Shown here: in pieces, positions 1 to 10,919 of the stretch | Numbering within the stretch: the stretch's first letter is position 1 | How the letters are laid out: every line of letters begins with the position of its first letter | Source of the DNA: Rachycentron canadum | Taxonomy: Eukaryota > Chordata > Actinopteri > Carangiformes > Rachycentridae | DNA length: 64,000 bases | Assembly (NCBI GenBank): GCA_038496675.1 | Contig: CM076652.1 | Span: 10,525,289 to 10,589,288 of the forward strand | Direction of reading: 5' to 3' | Program-made: the position numbers and the translations under genes | Notes under the pieces: generated by a model | What the model saw: only the letters and a program-made list of their open reading frames with translations | Told to the model about the DNA's origin: nothing | Databases searched by the model: none

Positions 1-43
1 GTTATGATAGCAGTGGTGGCTTCAAAGCCCAGCATCTACTCAC
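1..43 (-). other. brsk2: brsk2 intron, start of downstream intron
   Basis: The sequence begins with the donor gtgagtag at 43-36 and runs off the window. Nothing else is visible. Confidence 0.9.
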
Positions 44-92
44 TCTGGGGAAGACTCTGGTGTGAGGCTGGACATCTCCTCTTGTGTGGGAA
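44..92 (-). CDS. brsk2: brsk2 exon: start of C-terminal regulatory region (VPTQEEMSSLTPESSPE)
   Basis: This 49-nt exon is close to the window edge. Two bases complete the valine after HRRKLQ, then 15 codons read PTQEEMSSLTPESSP, followed by two bases of a glutamate. The block EEMSxLTPESSPELAK is characteristic of BRSK1/BRSK2 and precedes the KA1-like C-terminal domain. The acceptor is gctcacaaag|TT and the donor CCAGA|gtgagt. It is separated from the preceding exon by a 112-nt intron. The rest of the protein lies outside the window. Confidence 0.92.
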
Positions 93-204
93 CTTTGTGA
101 GCAGGGTCAAAGAGCAGACGGAGGTTAAAGCTTCAGTAGTGGGGACACAAACATTTTTTAATATTTGCCATAAAAAAATATTGTATCTGCTGTGATGTCA
201 GTAC
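93..204 (-). other. brsk2: brsk2 112-nt intron
   Basis: A compact intron from donor gtactg (204) to acceptor cacaaag (93), with the pyrimidine tract ctctttgaccctgctc before the acceptor. Its size is typical of fish minimal introns. Confidence 0.9.
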
Positions 205-412
205 CTTGGAGTTTCCTGCGGTGGAAGCGTGGTGAGCCCAGGAAGCTGTTCTTGATGGAGTTGAGGCGTGTCCTCCACGGCATGCCTCCAATGGAGGGGC
301 TGGGGGGTGGCGTTGGGGTGGGGGTTCCAGCTGGGCTGTCCTTGGGAGTGTGCACTGGTGTGCCCTTTGGGGTGGGGAGGGGGCTGCCTCGAGGGGAGGG
401 GTGAGGGGTAAC
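205..412 (-). CDS. brsk2: brsk2 exon (short form): Pro-rich linker to HRRKLQ
   Basis: Using the acceptor ccctcatacag|GTT, this 208-nt exon encodes 69 residues: VTPHPSPRGSPLPTPKGTPV, HTPKDSPAGTPTPTPPPSPS and IGGMPWRTRLNSIKNSFLGS, then PRFHRRKLQ and the first base of a valine. This matches the canonical vertebrate BRSK2 junction SSPR|VTPHPSPRG. It holds dense Thr-Pro and Ser-Pro sites and the conserved WRxRLNSIKNSFLGSPRFHR block that begins the C-terminal domain. The donor is CTCCAAG|gtactg. A longer version begins at 982. Confidence 0.94.
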
Positions 413-982
413 CTGTATGAGGGGGATAGATTTGGGTGGGTGGTCAGTGAATGAAGATGGCGCCGGCGCCACGGGGTGGAAATGGTGCAGCCGGATGGGT
501 GACAGCGGCACCACTGGGCTGAAGGGCACAGAGAGCTGAGGGTTGGCAGCAAATTGGGAGCGCCGTACGTGGGGGCTGTTTGGAATGGGGGCACTGGGGA
601 TGGGGGATGAGGAAAAGGGGGAGGATGGGGAGGATGGTGAAGTAGGGGTGGGAGGCATAGAGGCAGAGGGTGGCTGCAATGGGAGTGGGCAGGGCGTGGA
701 GGGCTCTGATTTGGCTGCAGATGCGGGATCTGGGGAGGTTTCAGGGAGCGGGTTGGATCGTGTGGCTTGGAGGGGCTTTGGGACAACTTTGGGCTTGGCT
801 GGGAGCGTCTGTGTCTTGTTGAGTGCTTCCGGCAGGGGTTCGCTGTTTGGTGCAAGAGAGTTGGGGGTAGAGATACGCGGACCTGTGCGGTTGGGGTCAG
901 GCTCTGGGGATGGGCAGGGGCTGGTGTTAGGGGACTGTGTCATGTCTGGGGACTGAGGCGGTACACCAAACTTTCTGACAGG
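205..982 (-). CDS. brsk2: brsk2 alternative long exon, +190 aa proline-rich extension (candidate)
   Basis: The reading frame of the short exon stays open upstream from 412 to 982, where an in-frame TAG forms the AG of a plausible acceptor (ctctaacgtcttag|CCT). Use of that acceptor gives a 778-nt exon that enters in phase 0, as the preceding exon requires, and adds 190 residues. The insert starts PVRKFGVPPQSPD, is about 27% proline with many SP/TP pairs, and contains KTQTLP at 817-800. The region is C-rich on the sense strand, which lowers stop frequency, and other frames are also partly open, so openness alone is weak evidence. The phase match and the motif recalled from BRSK1 are stronger. 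It could still be retained intronic sequence that is never translated. Confidence 0.6.
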
Positions 983-2403
983 CTAAGACGTTAGAGGACA
1001 CAGTGTGAGGGTACAATACAGAGAAGACAACAAAGAAAAACACATGGGGACAAATGCAAGCACAAACACATAGATAAAGAAATTTAAAAAAAAAGTTTGG
1101 CAGAACAAGCAAACACACAGGCAGAAGTAGAGGCAGCCCGAGAACATAGAGGCAGACGAGAAGTGTACATACACGGGAGATGGAGGCATTGTAAACAAGA
1201 AAGACAGAAAGGGAGAAAAAACCATGCAGTTAGACCATTGAATAAGTTGCGTGAAAAGAAAACAAAAATGAAATGGAAACAACAAAAACATCAAGCAATG
1301 CACACAATTTTTAAAAAGTTCAAACTAAAGGTGATTGAAAATGGACTTGAATAAAACAAACAGGACGCTGCTGGCAGACAAACCCAAGCAGACACAGGTG
1401 TGAGAGACACAAGGCCGGCTGTGAGGACAATGTGGGCTGTCTCTGTAATAAAAGGAACACAATAATAGTGTCTCTGCTGTGAAATTTCCACTTCCCAGAT
1501 AGGTTTATTGATCTGTTTGATTTGTTATGGTGAAATTGCAGTGACAATGGCGCACTGATAAAGTATTTCCCTTGGACACCACCTTTTTTTCCAGACATGG
1601 ATCTGAGAAAATAACCCCACACAGAGGCTCTTGCTGAGAGCACAATCCAGGCTTTGGGTTGGGACTGAGAAATCAATTTCCCTTTCAGATCAGCCTGAAA
1701 GAACCTGTGTGGCGTGAGGAGCTCGTCTTAGGATCCTGGCTAATCTCGAGCCTTCTCAGGTTAGTCGGCTGGAAAAAGTTTACCGCAAGCTCCCAAGCTC
1801 TGAGCAAGAGCAAGAAAAAATAAAAAATAAAGTGGGATTTTCTGAAGCATTCCCTGAGCTGGATTTCCACAGAGCTCAGGCCACAGAAAACAGAGAGGGG
1901 GATAATATGCAGAGAGGATGGAGAGAGAAGAGGCTTTAGGAGGAGGAGAAAGTTTGCTGTGCTCTCACGTCCACTGTGTGTGTTCATCAGCATGTTTTGT
2001 GTGGAGTTAACAGAAAGATGCAAACTATACGGACGCCGTGTTGATTCATGTGAAGCCTGATCCAACAGGATATGAAGAGCTTATCATAGGGGATCCCTGC
2101 TTCCTCAAAACATAGAGGTCGATCGTAACCGTGGATTAAGACTTATGGAGGGGAAAAATATACTATATCTCAGACTCATAATAAAGTGGAACTGTAGGAC
2201 AACATTGCATTTGCAGAGAGATACAGTGATATTGCTTTCATAGTGTGCGAGCAGTGTTTTGCTAAAGGTCAGATGTCCCTGCGATGTAGCTGTAGTGAGT
2301 GTCTTTATTTTCTCAAACTGACATAAACAGCAATAAGATGACAGCAATAAGATGGGATCAGCAGTAGTTAGATGGCTGTTATACCTGAAGGTGAAAAACT
2401 GGA

Positions 2404-2460
<57 letters not shown>

Positions 2461-2494
2461 GTTTTTTGAAAGTGCACTGAGGGTCATGACTTAC
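413..2494 (-). other. brsk2: brsk2 intron containing the alternative exon extension
   Basis: This is a 2082-nt intron, or 1512 nt if the acceptor at 982 is used. Positions 413-982 are the open proline-rich extension. Positions 983-2406 show ordinary AT-rich intron sequence with no supported coding. A (GT)n repeat at 2407-2461 lies close to the donor at 2494. Confidence 0.85.
2407..2461 (+). repeat. (GT)n microsatellite
   Basis: About 24 uninterrupted GT units followed by C and a short GTGTG. In the brsk2 transcript it reads (CA)n, beginning about 33 nt after the donor of the 61-nt exon. Confidence 0.97.
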
Positions 2495-2555
2495 CCGTGG
2501 GCTGCTGAGGGGGCTGGTGGAGAGACCGGAGGAGGCTCCACTAATAGACCGCGAC
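2495..2555 (-). CDS. brsk2: brsk2 exon: serine-rich linker (SRSISGASSGLSTSPLSSPR)
   Basis: The 61-nt exon has one base completing arginine 379 and then exactly 20 codons, SRSISGASSGLSTSPLSSPR (residues 380-399). The acceptor is tttgtgccacag|G and the donor CCACGG|gtaagt, exit phase 0. It is serine-rich with two SP sites. The donor is followed about 33 nt later by a long CA repeat in the transcript. Because the exon ends in phase 0 it can join in frame to either acceptor of the next exon (412 or 982). Confidence 0.94.
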
Positions 2556-5500
2556 CTGTGGCACAAACACGCAAGAACACAAACAGGGGCAGAGGTAATT
2601 TGTGGGATCAACATGTGTACCTAAACACAGGTGGAGGTGAGAGCTTGGAGGTTACATGTTGAACATGGTTAGAAAGCACTACAGCATATGGTACCATCAT
2701 ACTTAGCTCACAGGTTGCTACCAAGCCCTTTGCAAACACAATGCCTATCCGCACAAAGAGGGCGAGAGCGCTACAACACAGTAACAGCACATTTTTAGCT
2801 TTGACTCCCAGCAATTAGACTGAAATTAATTAATTTAAATCTATAGATTACTTTCCACATATTAGAATTAAAATTAGCTTTCTGCCCTGTCTGTAGTTTG
2901 GTAATAAACCAAACATGTTGACTTTTCAGGCCTTTGCACTGGATCAGTAGAAAATGTCTTGAGGTGGGGGAAATGAAGTGGGACATTTGGTTGAGTGCCA
3001 TTTGTCATGTTTTTCTTTTCCCCCGCAGATGCCGTCAATAACCCCTGTGAGTGGAGCCCTGCTCAGAAAAGAACAATCACAGGACAATCTGTCTCCATCA
3101 AGCACACGCATGCACACACACACATGTACACACACACACAAAAACACAAAAACGGCGCCTGTCAACACTCGGAAACACCAGCTGCTCACTGTCACAACAC
3201 TGCTCCTTTTTGTCATTCAATCTAATAATAACCGCCTCCTTCTCTCCCTTTCCTTTTCTCTCCATTTCAGCACTGATACATTTGTGAACATGCGGTCAAG
3301 CCTGCAGATGCATTGTCTCTCGCTGAAAAGATGAAGAGATAAAAACTATGACGCGTGTTATTTTCAACTTTCTCGGTTGAAGAGGAAACCCTGACAGACA
3401 AATGTGAGGGGAAAACGAGGCAGTTGCGGGCAGAGCGATGGAGGAATGAGGGAGAGTTGGAGGAATGGAAGATGGGAGGGATGGCTGGACGGAGTAATGG
3501 AGACTGATGCTCATTCCTAATGCTGGACCACAGAGGCAGCCCTCACATAGACTGTGTAGATGGTTGTGTTGAGTGACCAATGATACTGGTGCTGTGTCTA
3601 AAGAAAGAACTGATACTAGAACAATCTTCCTCCTGAGTGGCACAGACACACAAACAGAAGACAAGCAACACTAACAACTACCACAAGAGAGAAATATAGA
3701 ATCACCCACTCTCAGGCTATTTTTGTTATTCTCCCTGTGCCCCTTCTGTGAGTGTATTTATTGCACACACACATGCAAACATGAGTAGGCGATGCTGAGG
3801 CAACGTTGGCTAGGATTTCTTGTTTCATAGCACAGCTGACCTGACAGTTGTTATCATTTACATTTAATTCTTTGGCCCACTGAGACATGCCCACAGTTGA
3901 TCACAAAAGTGCCTGTCCACACATAGCCAGTTGCGCTTCATCTAAACATGGCCAAAACACAGTATCCTCAGGCCATTATGAGCATATTGTTAGAGGCACT
4001 CTGCATCTGTTGGTGTTGGAGCAGCAGGTCTATAAAGCTAATATTTCAGATGGTTATGCTGTACAGTAATGGGCTGTCAGAGGCTCAACCTTGCTTCAGA
4101 GAGATGAATGATTGTTGGTAAGTGTTTAATTTATAGTAAACCCAACCAAACCATCATTTATCATCGGAGTCAGCTAAGCCCTCTGGTATGTGTGTATGTG
4201 TGTATGTGTGTGAGGCTGTGTGCTTTACAGGGTCAGTACAAACTGATGTGTTATTACTATCTAGCCACAAAAACTCGTAAAATTCCATATAACTTTTTAC
4301 TTATGAGCATTAAAGTGACTTCGCTTCACAGAATCTGTGTTCCCAAACGTCAGAGCACACTATGTCTCCTTGAGAGCACCTGTTTGGAAAAAGTAGTTGC
4401 TATGAAGGCTGGTGACAGGGTGGTGTGTCTATTTCCCAAAGTAAGTAGGACATTATATGCTTTTATTTAATGAGTATTTAGTGTGAGTGTGTATTTAGTT
4501 AAAAAAAAAATCTTATATTTTAAGCCTCTATTTGGCAACATTTTAGAGAGTAGTATTATACGATACTATTTACTTTTTGTTCCACTGTGTTTACTGGATG
4601 TCAACAGTTACAAATTAAGAATTTTATAAATGTTATGCAACAGTAAAACTAACTCCACCAGCTACACAACATTACAATCAGCAACAATCATACAGTATAA
4701 CGCTGATTGCTGCATAATGATTTTGTTTACATTATACAACATTATAGGATCTCAAAACCTATCTGTATTATGAGATACCACAAGAGGTAGATGGGAAAAC
4801 GTGTACTTTCACCTGTATGTGTGTGGCAACCTATTCTACTCTTTCTATCATCCATTAGTCCTCACAGTAACATTTCCTATGAGCCTATTTTGGAACGGGC
4901 CCATTGTCCTCCATGTGTGACCACTGGCTGTGTTAGAGATCCATCCAAAGCACCCGTGGGGGTCTAATGTTGGACTGTGGGGAGTGGAACAAGTACAAGA
5001 GGTTCTGGGATGAGAGCATGGACTGAAATAAAACGAAAAAGAAGCAAAATGAAAAAGCATGGTGCCAGGAGTCAAATGGCAAATGAATAACACTTCCAAA
5101 GCCAAAATCACAATACAAGTGCTCTGCTAGCATGATTTAAGGCAAGTGGACAAAGTTCTATTTCACCATTTCTTTCCTCCTCTATATCGACTTTGTCCTT
5201 TACGTGGAGTAGATATTCAAATAAATCAACACACTGTTTAAATTCATTTCCTTTTCTGAGCCATGACAACTCCCAGAGGACCCGGGCATTAATATTCACA
5301 GCTCAGCTCCTCAAATGTCTAAATGTAGTAAGACCCCTGCAGTTTCCGCTGTAGAGATCAATGTTAAAGGTGCTTTATTTGTGCTCATTTGAGCCTCTTA
5401 AATAAATTAGAGTCAATAATTAGCATGAGAGCCTGACTTATTAAGACTGCTCCGACTAACCCAACACATTCCTACTGCATGAAGCAACAAGAGCGGAGCT

Positions 5501-6558
5501 GTAAAGAAAAAAAAAAAAAAAAAAAATCAATTGATATTCTCTTCTTCACACTGCACCACTTTTCCATATTTCATTTACATATCATTAACCTCCCTTCATT
5601 TCTTCTGGCATGTTGCTAAGATTTAAAATTAAATCAGTGGGATTCCTTGTGCTTTGAGTTTAGCTTTAAATGTCTTTTTAAGATACTTTTGGGTATATAT
5701 AGAATGAAATGGGCCTTCGTGTGAGAATGTCCTCATGTGTCTCTCTGTGCAACATGGCTACTGAAGGATTTATCCCAAATCTATTCAATTATACTTCACA
5801 GGAGCAGTCAAATCACCAATCACATGTATGAAGCATTTTCCTGAGCATTTGCTGGGATTGTAACTGCCCACACGAGATATGTGAGGCAAAATGCGGGATA
5901 AGAATTGTGGTTCAGGCATTTTCGTTGTGTAATTTTTGATAAAACCGTTTCCCCTCTCTTCCACCATTTACGCTGGTGGAAATGTATCCTGTCAAAACAC
6001 ATGTTTCAAAGTCAGGCCTCTCTCTGACGCCCTCTGATCTGAAGTTCTATGAATCTTCTGTGCTGTCGACAAAAGTTTGCTGTCGGGGAAAGATAAGGTT
6101 AGGTTCAGAGAAAAAGTCAGTCAAATCTTTGGACGTTATTCTTATACTTATGTGCCTCCCCAACACTATCGTCTACATACACACACACCCACAAGCAGGC
6201 ACATGATCAAACAAAGTGCACACAAGGACGCGATAGGCAGAAAAGTTCAAAAACACAACAAAATCCAGTTTCACACAGACTTTGTTACCAACATCTTTTT
6301 CCCCTCACTGATCAGCTGGAGAGCCATGAATTGCAGTGGGGGGAAAGAGACGTATAGCGTGAGAGAGAGCGAGAGAGATTTGATTTGATTTGGAGGCGGA
6401 GGGGCTGTGGCACAGGCCCCCCCCCCTCCACTTTCAGCCCACCACAACTGATAGGAAGCCAGACAGAGAAAAACTAGCAGCATTTTCACATTACCATAGC
6501 AATTCCATACTAACAGAGGGGGGTGTTTGGAACTGAAGGTCAGCAGCACACAAGGGAC

Positions 6559-6616
<58 letters not shown>

Positions 6617-8364
6617 AGAAGATATGAAAGGGTAGGGAGGAGGCCCTGAGAGATTTGGGTGGAGGGATATGAAAAAACCACACTGATTTAAAGTAGCATG
6701 GAAGAAGATGCAGGGGAGCTTTTTTAATGACTGTGGCTGCTGATATATGTAGGACTGAGACACAACCCTATTTCATATGCTGCTAGCTGCAATTTACTGA
6801 GATTTATATGTAAAACTCCTTTAAATAAAGATTCAAACCACTCATTTCAGTGCCCTTTATAGCTTACTCCATTCATTTCTCGGTGATGTATGAACTGGTG
6901 TTAAAAAGTTATTATTAATGCTCGATAAAGTCATTATAAACTGGCCTGTTTTGAAATTCTAGACTTGACTGAAACAGATGAGTTGGAGCGAAGGGCAGAA
7001 GAAGGCAGCTTCTATACTAACGCAACCTTTAAATAAAGAAGAGATAAGACTTGGATCGCCTGAAGGGATGAAGGAGTGGAGTAGAGGCGATGAAACACAA
7101 GAAGATGAATCTTAAACTGAAATTCAGAAGCACCAGAGGACAGAGAGAATTAAGTAGAAGTGTTTAGAGGTGGGAGCTCTTGAAATGGATTTAAAACTTC
7201 TGAAGTGGCGTCTCCCGGTGGAATGAAGTGGGGAAATAAATTCTTGATATTTTGTTATGGCAAAGCTGCTAGGTGAGGAGTTATTTATGTATCTAGCATT
7301 TGGGTGAATTTTCAACATTATAACTATATTTTTTATCTATATAGTACACACATTCGCTGCCTCTGCCTTTACGTCCTATACCTCTGAAAGCTTTTCCCAG
7401 CACTCTGCCAATCTGCCTATCATTAGGCAGATCAGGTTATCACCCCCCTCAGATTCAATCTTCCTTGCTGTCACAAATGTCACTGCCTCTGAGCAGAAAT
7501 GTGTGGTGCAATGATATATTGCTTGTTGAAATAAGATGAGGAAATAGATTTTGAAATCAGCACAGTGTGGCTTGTCAGGGTGTGGCTCTGCCTTGGCTTG
7601 AACATTTCAAAAATAGGGAAACGGAGGGGAAATGGTCTGCATCTGGAGAAAGTGGGACACAGTATGGGAGAAACTGATTATCAATGCATTCAGATAATGA
7701 AAAAAAAGGAGATAACACCAGAAAAAAGGAGACTTGTAGATATTAAGGCTCTGAATTGCAAATGTGCAGTCTTCCTCGGTTAATTAAGAGAGTTAAGTTA
7801 AACTTTAGGAGCTGTTGACTCTGTAGGATCCAGCAGTTCTCCCTTTTATTTTGCAGAGAGTTACATCTTACTAAAACAGACCTATGAAGCTGCTGCATAC
7901 TGCATAAGTCATCGCCATTTAAAACAGAGCAACAGAAAGCTTCGCTGCATCTTCCTCCTGCCACGGACGTCTCCTCACGTGAGGGTGAGACACAGAGCAA
8001 GAGCAGGCGGAAGCACGGGGAGTGAGTGACAAGTGAATACCTTTCTTCTTTGCTGCATTTTGTACTGGCGTCAGGAATATCCAAGCTTTTACTGTACACT
8101 GATTTACTACAGTGAGACAGAAGACAAAGTGAGCAGAGAGTCAGTCTCTGTTTATGTTCTTCCACAGTGTAGCCTGCTGACATCAGAGCCAGACTCGCTG
8201 TCAAGCCCTCCTAAACACCACTGGGCTACGAGATCCTCCACACATACACAAGAACATACACACTCCCTCTCACATACCCCAGCAGGACTATGTCTATCTC
8301 GGGCCTTTCATTTTAAAATTTCACAGATATTTTTTTTGCTTGTTGGTTTCACCTGCATACATAC
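2556..8364 (-). other. brsk2: brsk2 intron, 5.8 kb
   Basis: No coding segment is supported. It contains a CA-rich patch near 3110-3150, an A20 tract at 5507-5526, a (GA)n microsatellite at 6562-6610 and a 9-bp perfect hairpin at 7411-7432. The segment 5330-5500 is free of simple repeats and looks more complex than its surroundings, but nothing can be named in it. Confidence 0.85.
6562..6610 (+). repeat. (GA)n microsatellite
   Basis: About 24 uninterrupted GA units flanked by further purine-rich sequence (aaaaagagaagat). It reads as a pyrimidine CT tract in the brsk2 transcript. Confidence 0.97.
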
Positions 8365-8515
8365 CTTTGTCCGTGCTGTGTCATGTCAATAGCCCTCCTG
8401 GCCGGGACAGGTGAGCCTCCGTCTGTAACACTGAGGACCTCCATGGACTTCCTCTCTGGTCTCCTCTTGCCGTGTCGGTTCAACATGGGAGAGTCCACTC
8501 GCTTCCTTGGAGGAT
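8365..8515 (-). CDS. brsk2: brsk2 exon: basic linker (PPRKRVDSPMLNRHGKRRPE)
   Basis: The 151-nt exon encodes residues 330-378 between split codons: PPRKRVDSPMLNRHGKRRPE, RKSMEVLSVTDGGSPVPARR and AIDMTQHGQ plus two bases of an arginine. It is the basic Ser/Pro linker after the UBA-like domain, with proline-directed sites (DSP, GSP) that proline-directed kinases could use (inference). KSMEVLSV and ARRAIDMTQHGQR match BRSK2 closely. The acceptor is gttccctcag|AT and the donor CAAAG|gtatgt. The next exon's first base completes AGG. Confidence 0.95.
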
Positions 8516-9415
8516 CTGAGGGAACCAGCAAGACAAGGCTCATTCGGAGTGAACGTAATGCAAACAGATGTAGTCTCTGCATGTTAATGTGTGTATTTCC
8601 AAAGCTTTGTGCCATGTGTGCACATGTGAGAGTGTTTGAGTGATGTTTAGTGCTGATCACATTGACATTTTAACTAATAGTGAATAAGTAATGGTTACCT
8701 CCCAGACCTTGAACTAATGGCCACTGTATTGACTGTATCACATTCACTGAAGAGGGAGTCTATTCATCAAAATGTCGGTATCTCACAGTACACACACACA
8801 CACACTCAGCACACTTGCACATAATACTCCTCCTATTGCAGCGCTCTTGTCAGAAAATAACCCTGGCGGAAGTCTAAGTAGAGCATCTCTGTCTCTGCTC
8901 AGATTTCTGTGGGTGGAAATCTGTGCTGGGTTGTGGTGTACGAATGGGAGAATCAATTTCTTTGATGAGTTAATATCTGAACTGAAGCAGTCACAGCTGA
9001 CAGTGAAAAAAATATTATGAAATAAAATATATGGCCTATTGACACTTTCTATTTGTGCTACTATATTTCATTGAGAAGCTTGTGTATTTTCAATAAACAG
9101 AAAGCTTCTTTGCACTGTAGAGTCAATCCACCACCACTGGAGCTGATCCAACTCCTTCTGAGGGAGGAAAACACCGCAGAACTGTTCAGACAGTAGGAAC
9201 ATTCATGAGTTAACTTCTTACTGTATTTATTCTTGTCTGAACTTACTTGTTTTTGCTGTGTAAAAAGCCATTAAACGAAAGATTCCAGTCACATAGTACG
9301 GCAGATGTACTGTGTTTATTTCTATTTTCTTCTGCCATGCTCTTCTCTTTAGTTGTTATTCTATTGTATTTTATAAACTTCTTTATCTACACTGTATGTT
9401 CTGTTCAACCCTTAC
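8516..9415 (-). other. brsk2: brsk2 intron, 900 nt
   Basis: Bounded by donor gtaagg at 9415 and acceptor ccctcag at 8516. A short CA run lies near 8792-8806. I see no gene or recognisable element. Confidence 0.85.
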
Positions 9416-9513
9416 CAATCTCATTGCGAGGGGGGAGGTTCTGGTCTTCCTGACTTGGGTATCTCTCCTTACGGTCCAGCAGCAGGAAGTAGATCATCTT
9501 TTCTTGGTTGTCA
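9416..9513 (-). CDS. brsk2: brsk2 exon: end of UBA-like domain
   Basis: The 98-nt exon completes the split aspartate, then encodes DNQEKMIYFLLLDRKERYPS and QEDQNLPPRNEI (residues 297-328) plus the first base of aspartate 329. NQEKMIYFLLLDRKERYPS is the last helix of the UBA-like domain and is nearly invariant in BRSK proteins. The acceptor is ttttttccag|T and the donor GAGATTG|gtaagg. It enters with one base and leaves in phase 1, as the next exon needs. Confidence 0.95.
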
Positions 9514-10754
9514 CTGGAAAAAAAATAAACGGGCAGTAAAAACATGGGATGAAATAATACCTACCCAACCAAGCATAGATTTAGATGATGTTCATATGGC
9601 TACAAAAGTCTGAGACCATTTTACAAGTGGTCTCAGACTTTTGGATGTCAGTGTACATGTGTGCACCAGCAAGGTCTGCAAGTGCTTAAAGACCAAGACA
9701 TTAAACTGCAAAAGACCTTACTATGATTAATGTTCTTTAATCGTTTTGGTTCATTGTGAAACAGCTAATAAATAGCTTCCATCATTAAAACAAAAGTTTA
9801 GTTTCACAGATCATTAAGCCCTCATATAATATTCTGCATGTATTTTTTAGGACATGCCCTATTTCCATATGCAGCGTCTGCGGGTAAGTTTATGAAAGTA
9901 TCTGAACGTACAAGTTCATCCTTTTCTTTCCCAGTGAATCAGGAGGCCTAATATCTTTAGCCTCTAGGCCAATACTCTCTATGCAGAAGGCAAAGAGATT
10001 GGCCCTCCATAATAAAGACAGATTGGAAAGCAGTAGGAGGCAAAGAGACAAGGACCTGCAACTTCAGCTAAAATGAACCAAGGAAGGGAAGATAGAGACC
10101 GCAGATTTTCCACCAGTCGAGCACTATTACAGGATGCTCCCAGGAGAAAGGAGGCAAACGGAAAAGATGGGCAGTGGGGAAAGTGATACAGTAATGTTCA
10201 TTTAGTATTAAAAGCAAAAGGCTGGGCAAATGCAAAATAGAGGGAAAGGGGATTGAAAAGAAAAGCAATGCTCATATTAATAAAAACAAGTGTATGTGAA
10301 AGACTGCAGGGCTAGTATCGGCAGCATAAATGCAAATTCACAGTAGCAAAAAAACTAAAACACGTGTAACTGAGACACAAACATGAGCAGCAGAACATAA
10401 ACAATGTGACCTGGGAGCATGTTCATAGTGCAATATCAGTTCAGATCAGTTTGGGTGAATGGATCCAGTAGCAAGTGGTGTAAGAGCTGTGTGATAACAG
10501 TTAGGTGATCTATGGCTCCTGACATCTGAAGTGACAGGCTCACGGGATTTCATAAGAGCTGGAAAAAAGCAAGGCCAACTGTCACACACCACACACCATT
10601 TTTCCTATTTTCCTATTTCAACACGCACTGCTTCACTTTTTTAAAATGTATTTCTCCTCACTAACTCCTTCTCTTTCTCCTAATGCTTTTTCTTCTACAA
10701 AAAAAAATCTCTTTCTTTTGCCCATCCCTAATGTTTGCCCCTTCATTCACTCAC
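9514..10754 (-). other. brsk2: brsk2 intron, 1.24 kb
   Basis: Bounded by donor gtgagt at 10754 and acceptor ttccag at 9514. It carries a perfect 16-bp hairpin at 9603-9643. The rest is AT-rich with no gene. Confidence 0.85.
9603..9643. mobile_element. Tc1/mariner-type terminal hairpin remnant (MITE-like)
   Basis: The arms 9603-9618 and 9628-9643 are perfect 16-bp reverse complements around a 9-nt loop. The sequence TGGTCTCAGACTTTTGGA resembles the terminal repeat of fish Tc1-like transposons as I remember it, and TA dinucleotides lie just outside (9601 and near 9654). No transposase sequence lies nearby, so at most this is a collapsed non-autonomous copy. Confidence 0.5.
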
Positions 10755-10919
10755 TCATCTGAGAGCAGGTCTTTCAGTAGTTTGTTTTTGTCTCTGAAGC
10801 AGCCCAGGGAGTGCATGCTGTCCAGTACATCTGGGTCGATATCGTCTGCAGAGGGCAGGCTGCGGATGGTCACCTTCCTGGGGACAGGCTGCTCTGGCTC
10901 TGGTTCATTCTTCCCCCCT
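10755..10919 (-). CDS. brsk2: brsk2 exon: kinase-UBA linker and UBA-like domain
   Basis: The 165-nt exon encodes residues 242-295, starting GGKNEPEPEQPVPRKVTIRS and continuing LPSADDIDPDVLDSMHSLGC and FRDKNKLLKDLLSD, with a split aspartate at its end. The IDPDVLDSMHSLGCF stretch begins the UBA-like domain found in AMPK-related kinases, which packs on the kinase and affects activation by LKB1. The acceptor is tttttttccag|A and the donor GATGA|gtgagt. Entry takes one base and exit is phase 2. The DD in SADDID is a small difference from the human LEDID I recall. Confidence 0.95.

Noticed and set aside
133..855. 240-codon minus-strand ORF in a second frame over the proline-rich region
   Set aside because: It is out of frame with the conserved SIKNSFLGSPRFHRRKLQ sequence and with the exon phases. 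It stays open because the strand is C-rich and low in stop codons.
192..956. Plus-strand glycine-rich ORFs opposite the proline-rich exon
   Set aside because: They are antisense shadows of Pro-rich codons (CCN read as NGG), with no family similarity or splice context.
7411..7432. 9-bp hairpin ATCTGCCTA/TAGGCAGAT as a small RNA candidate
   Set aside because: The stem is too short for a microRNA precursor and is within what chance gives in 64 kb. The hairpin at 14371-14391 is set aside for the same reason.
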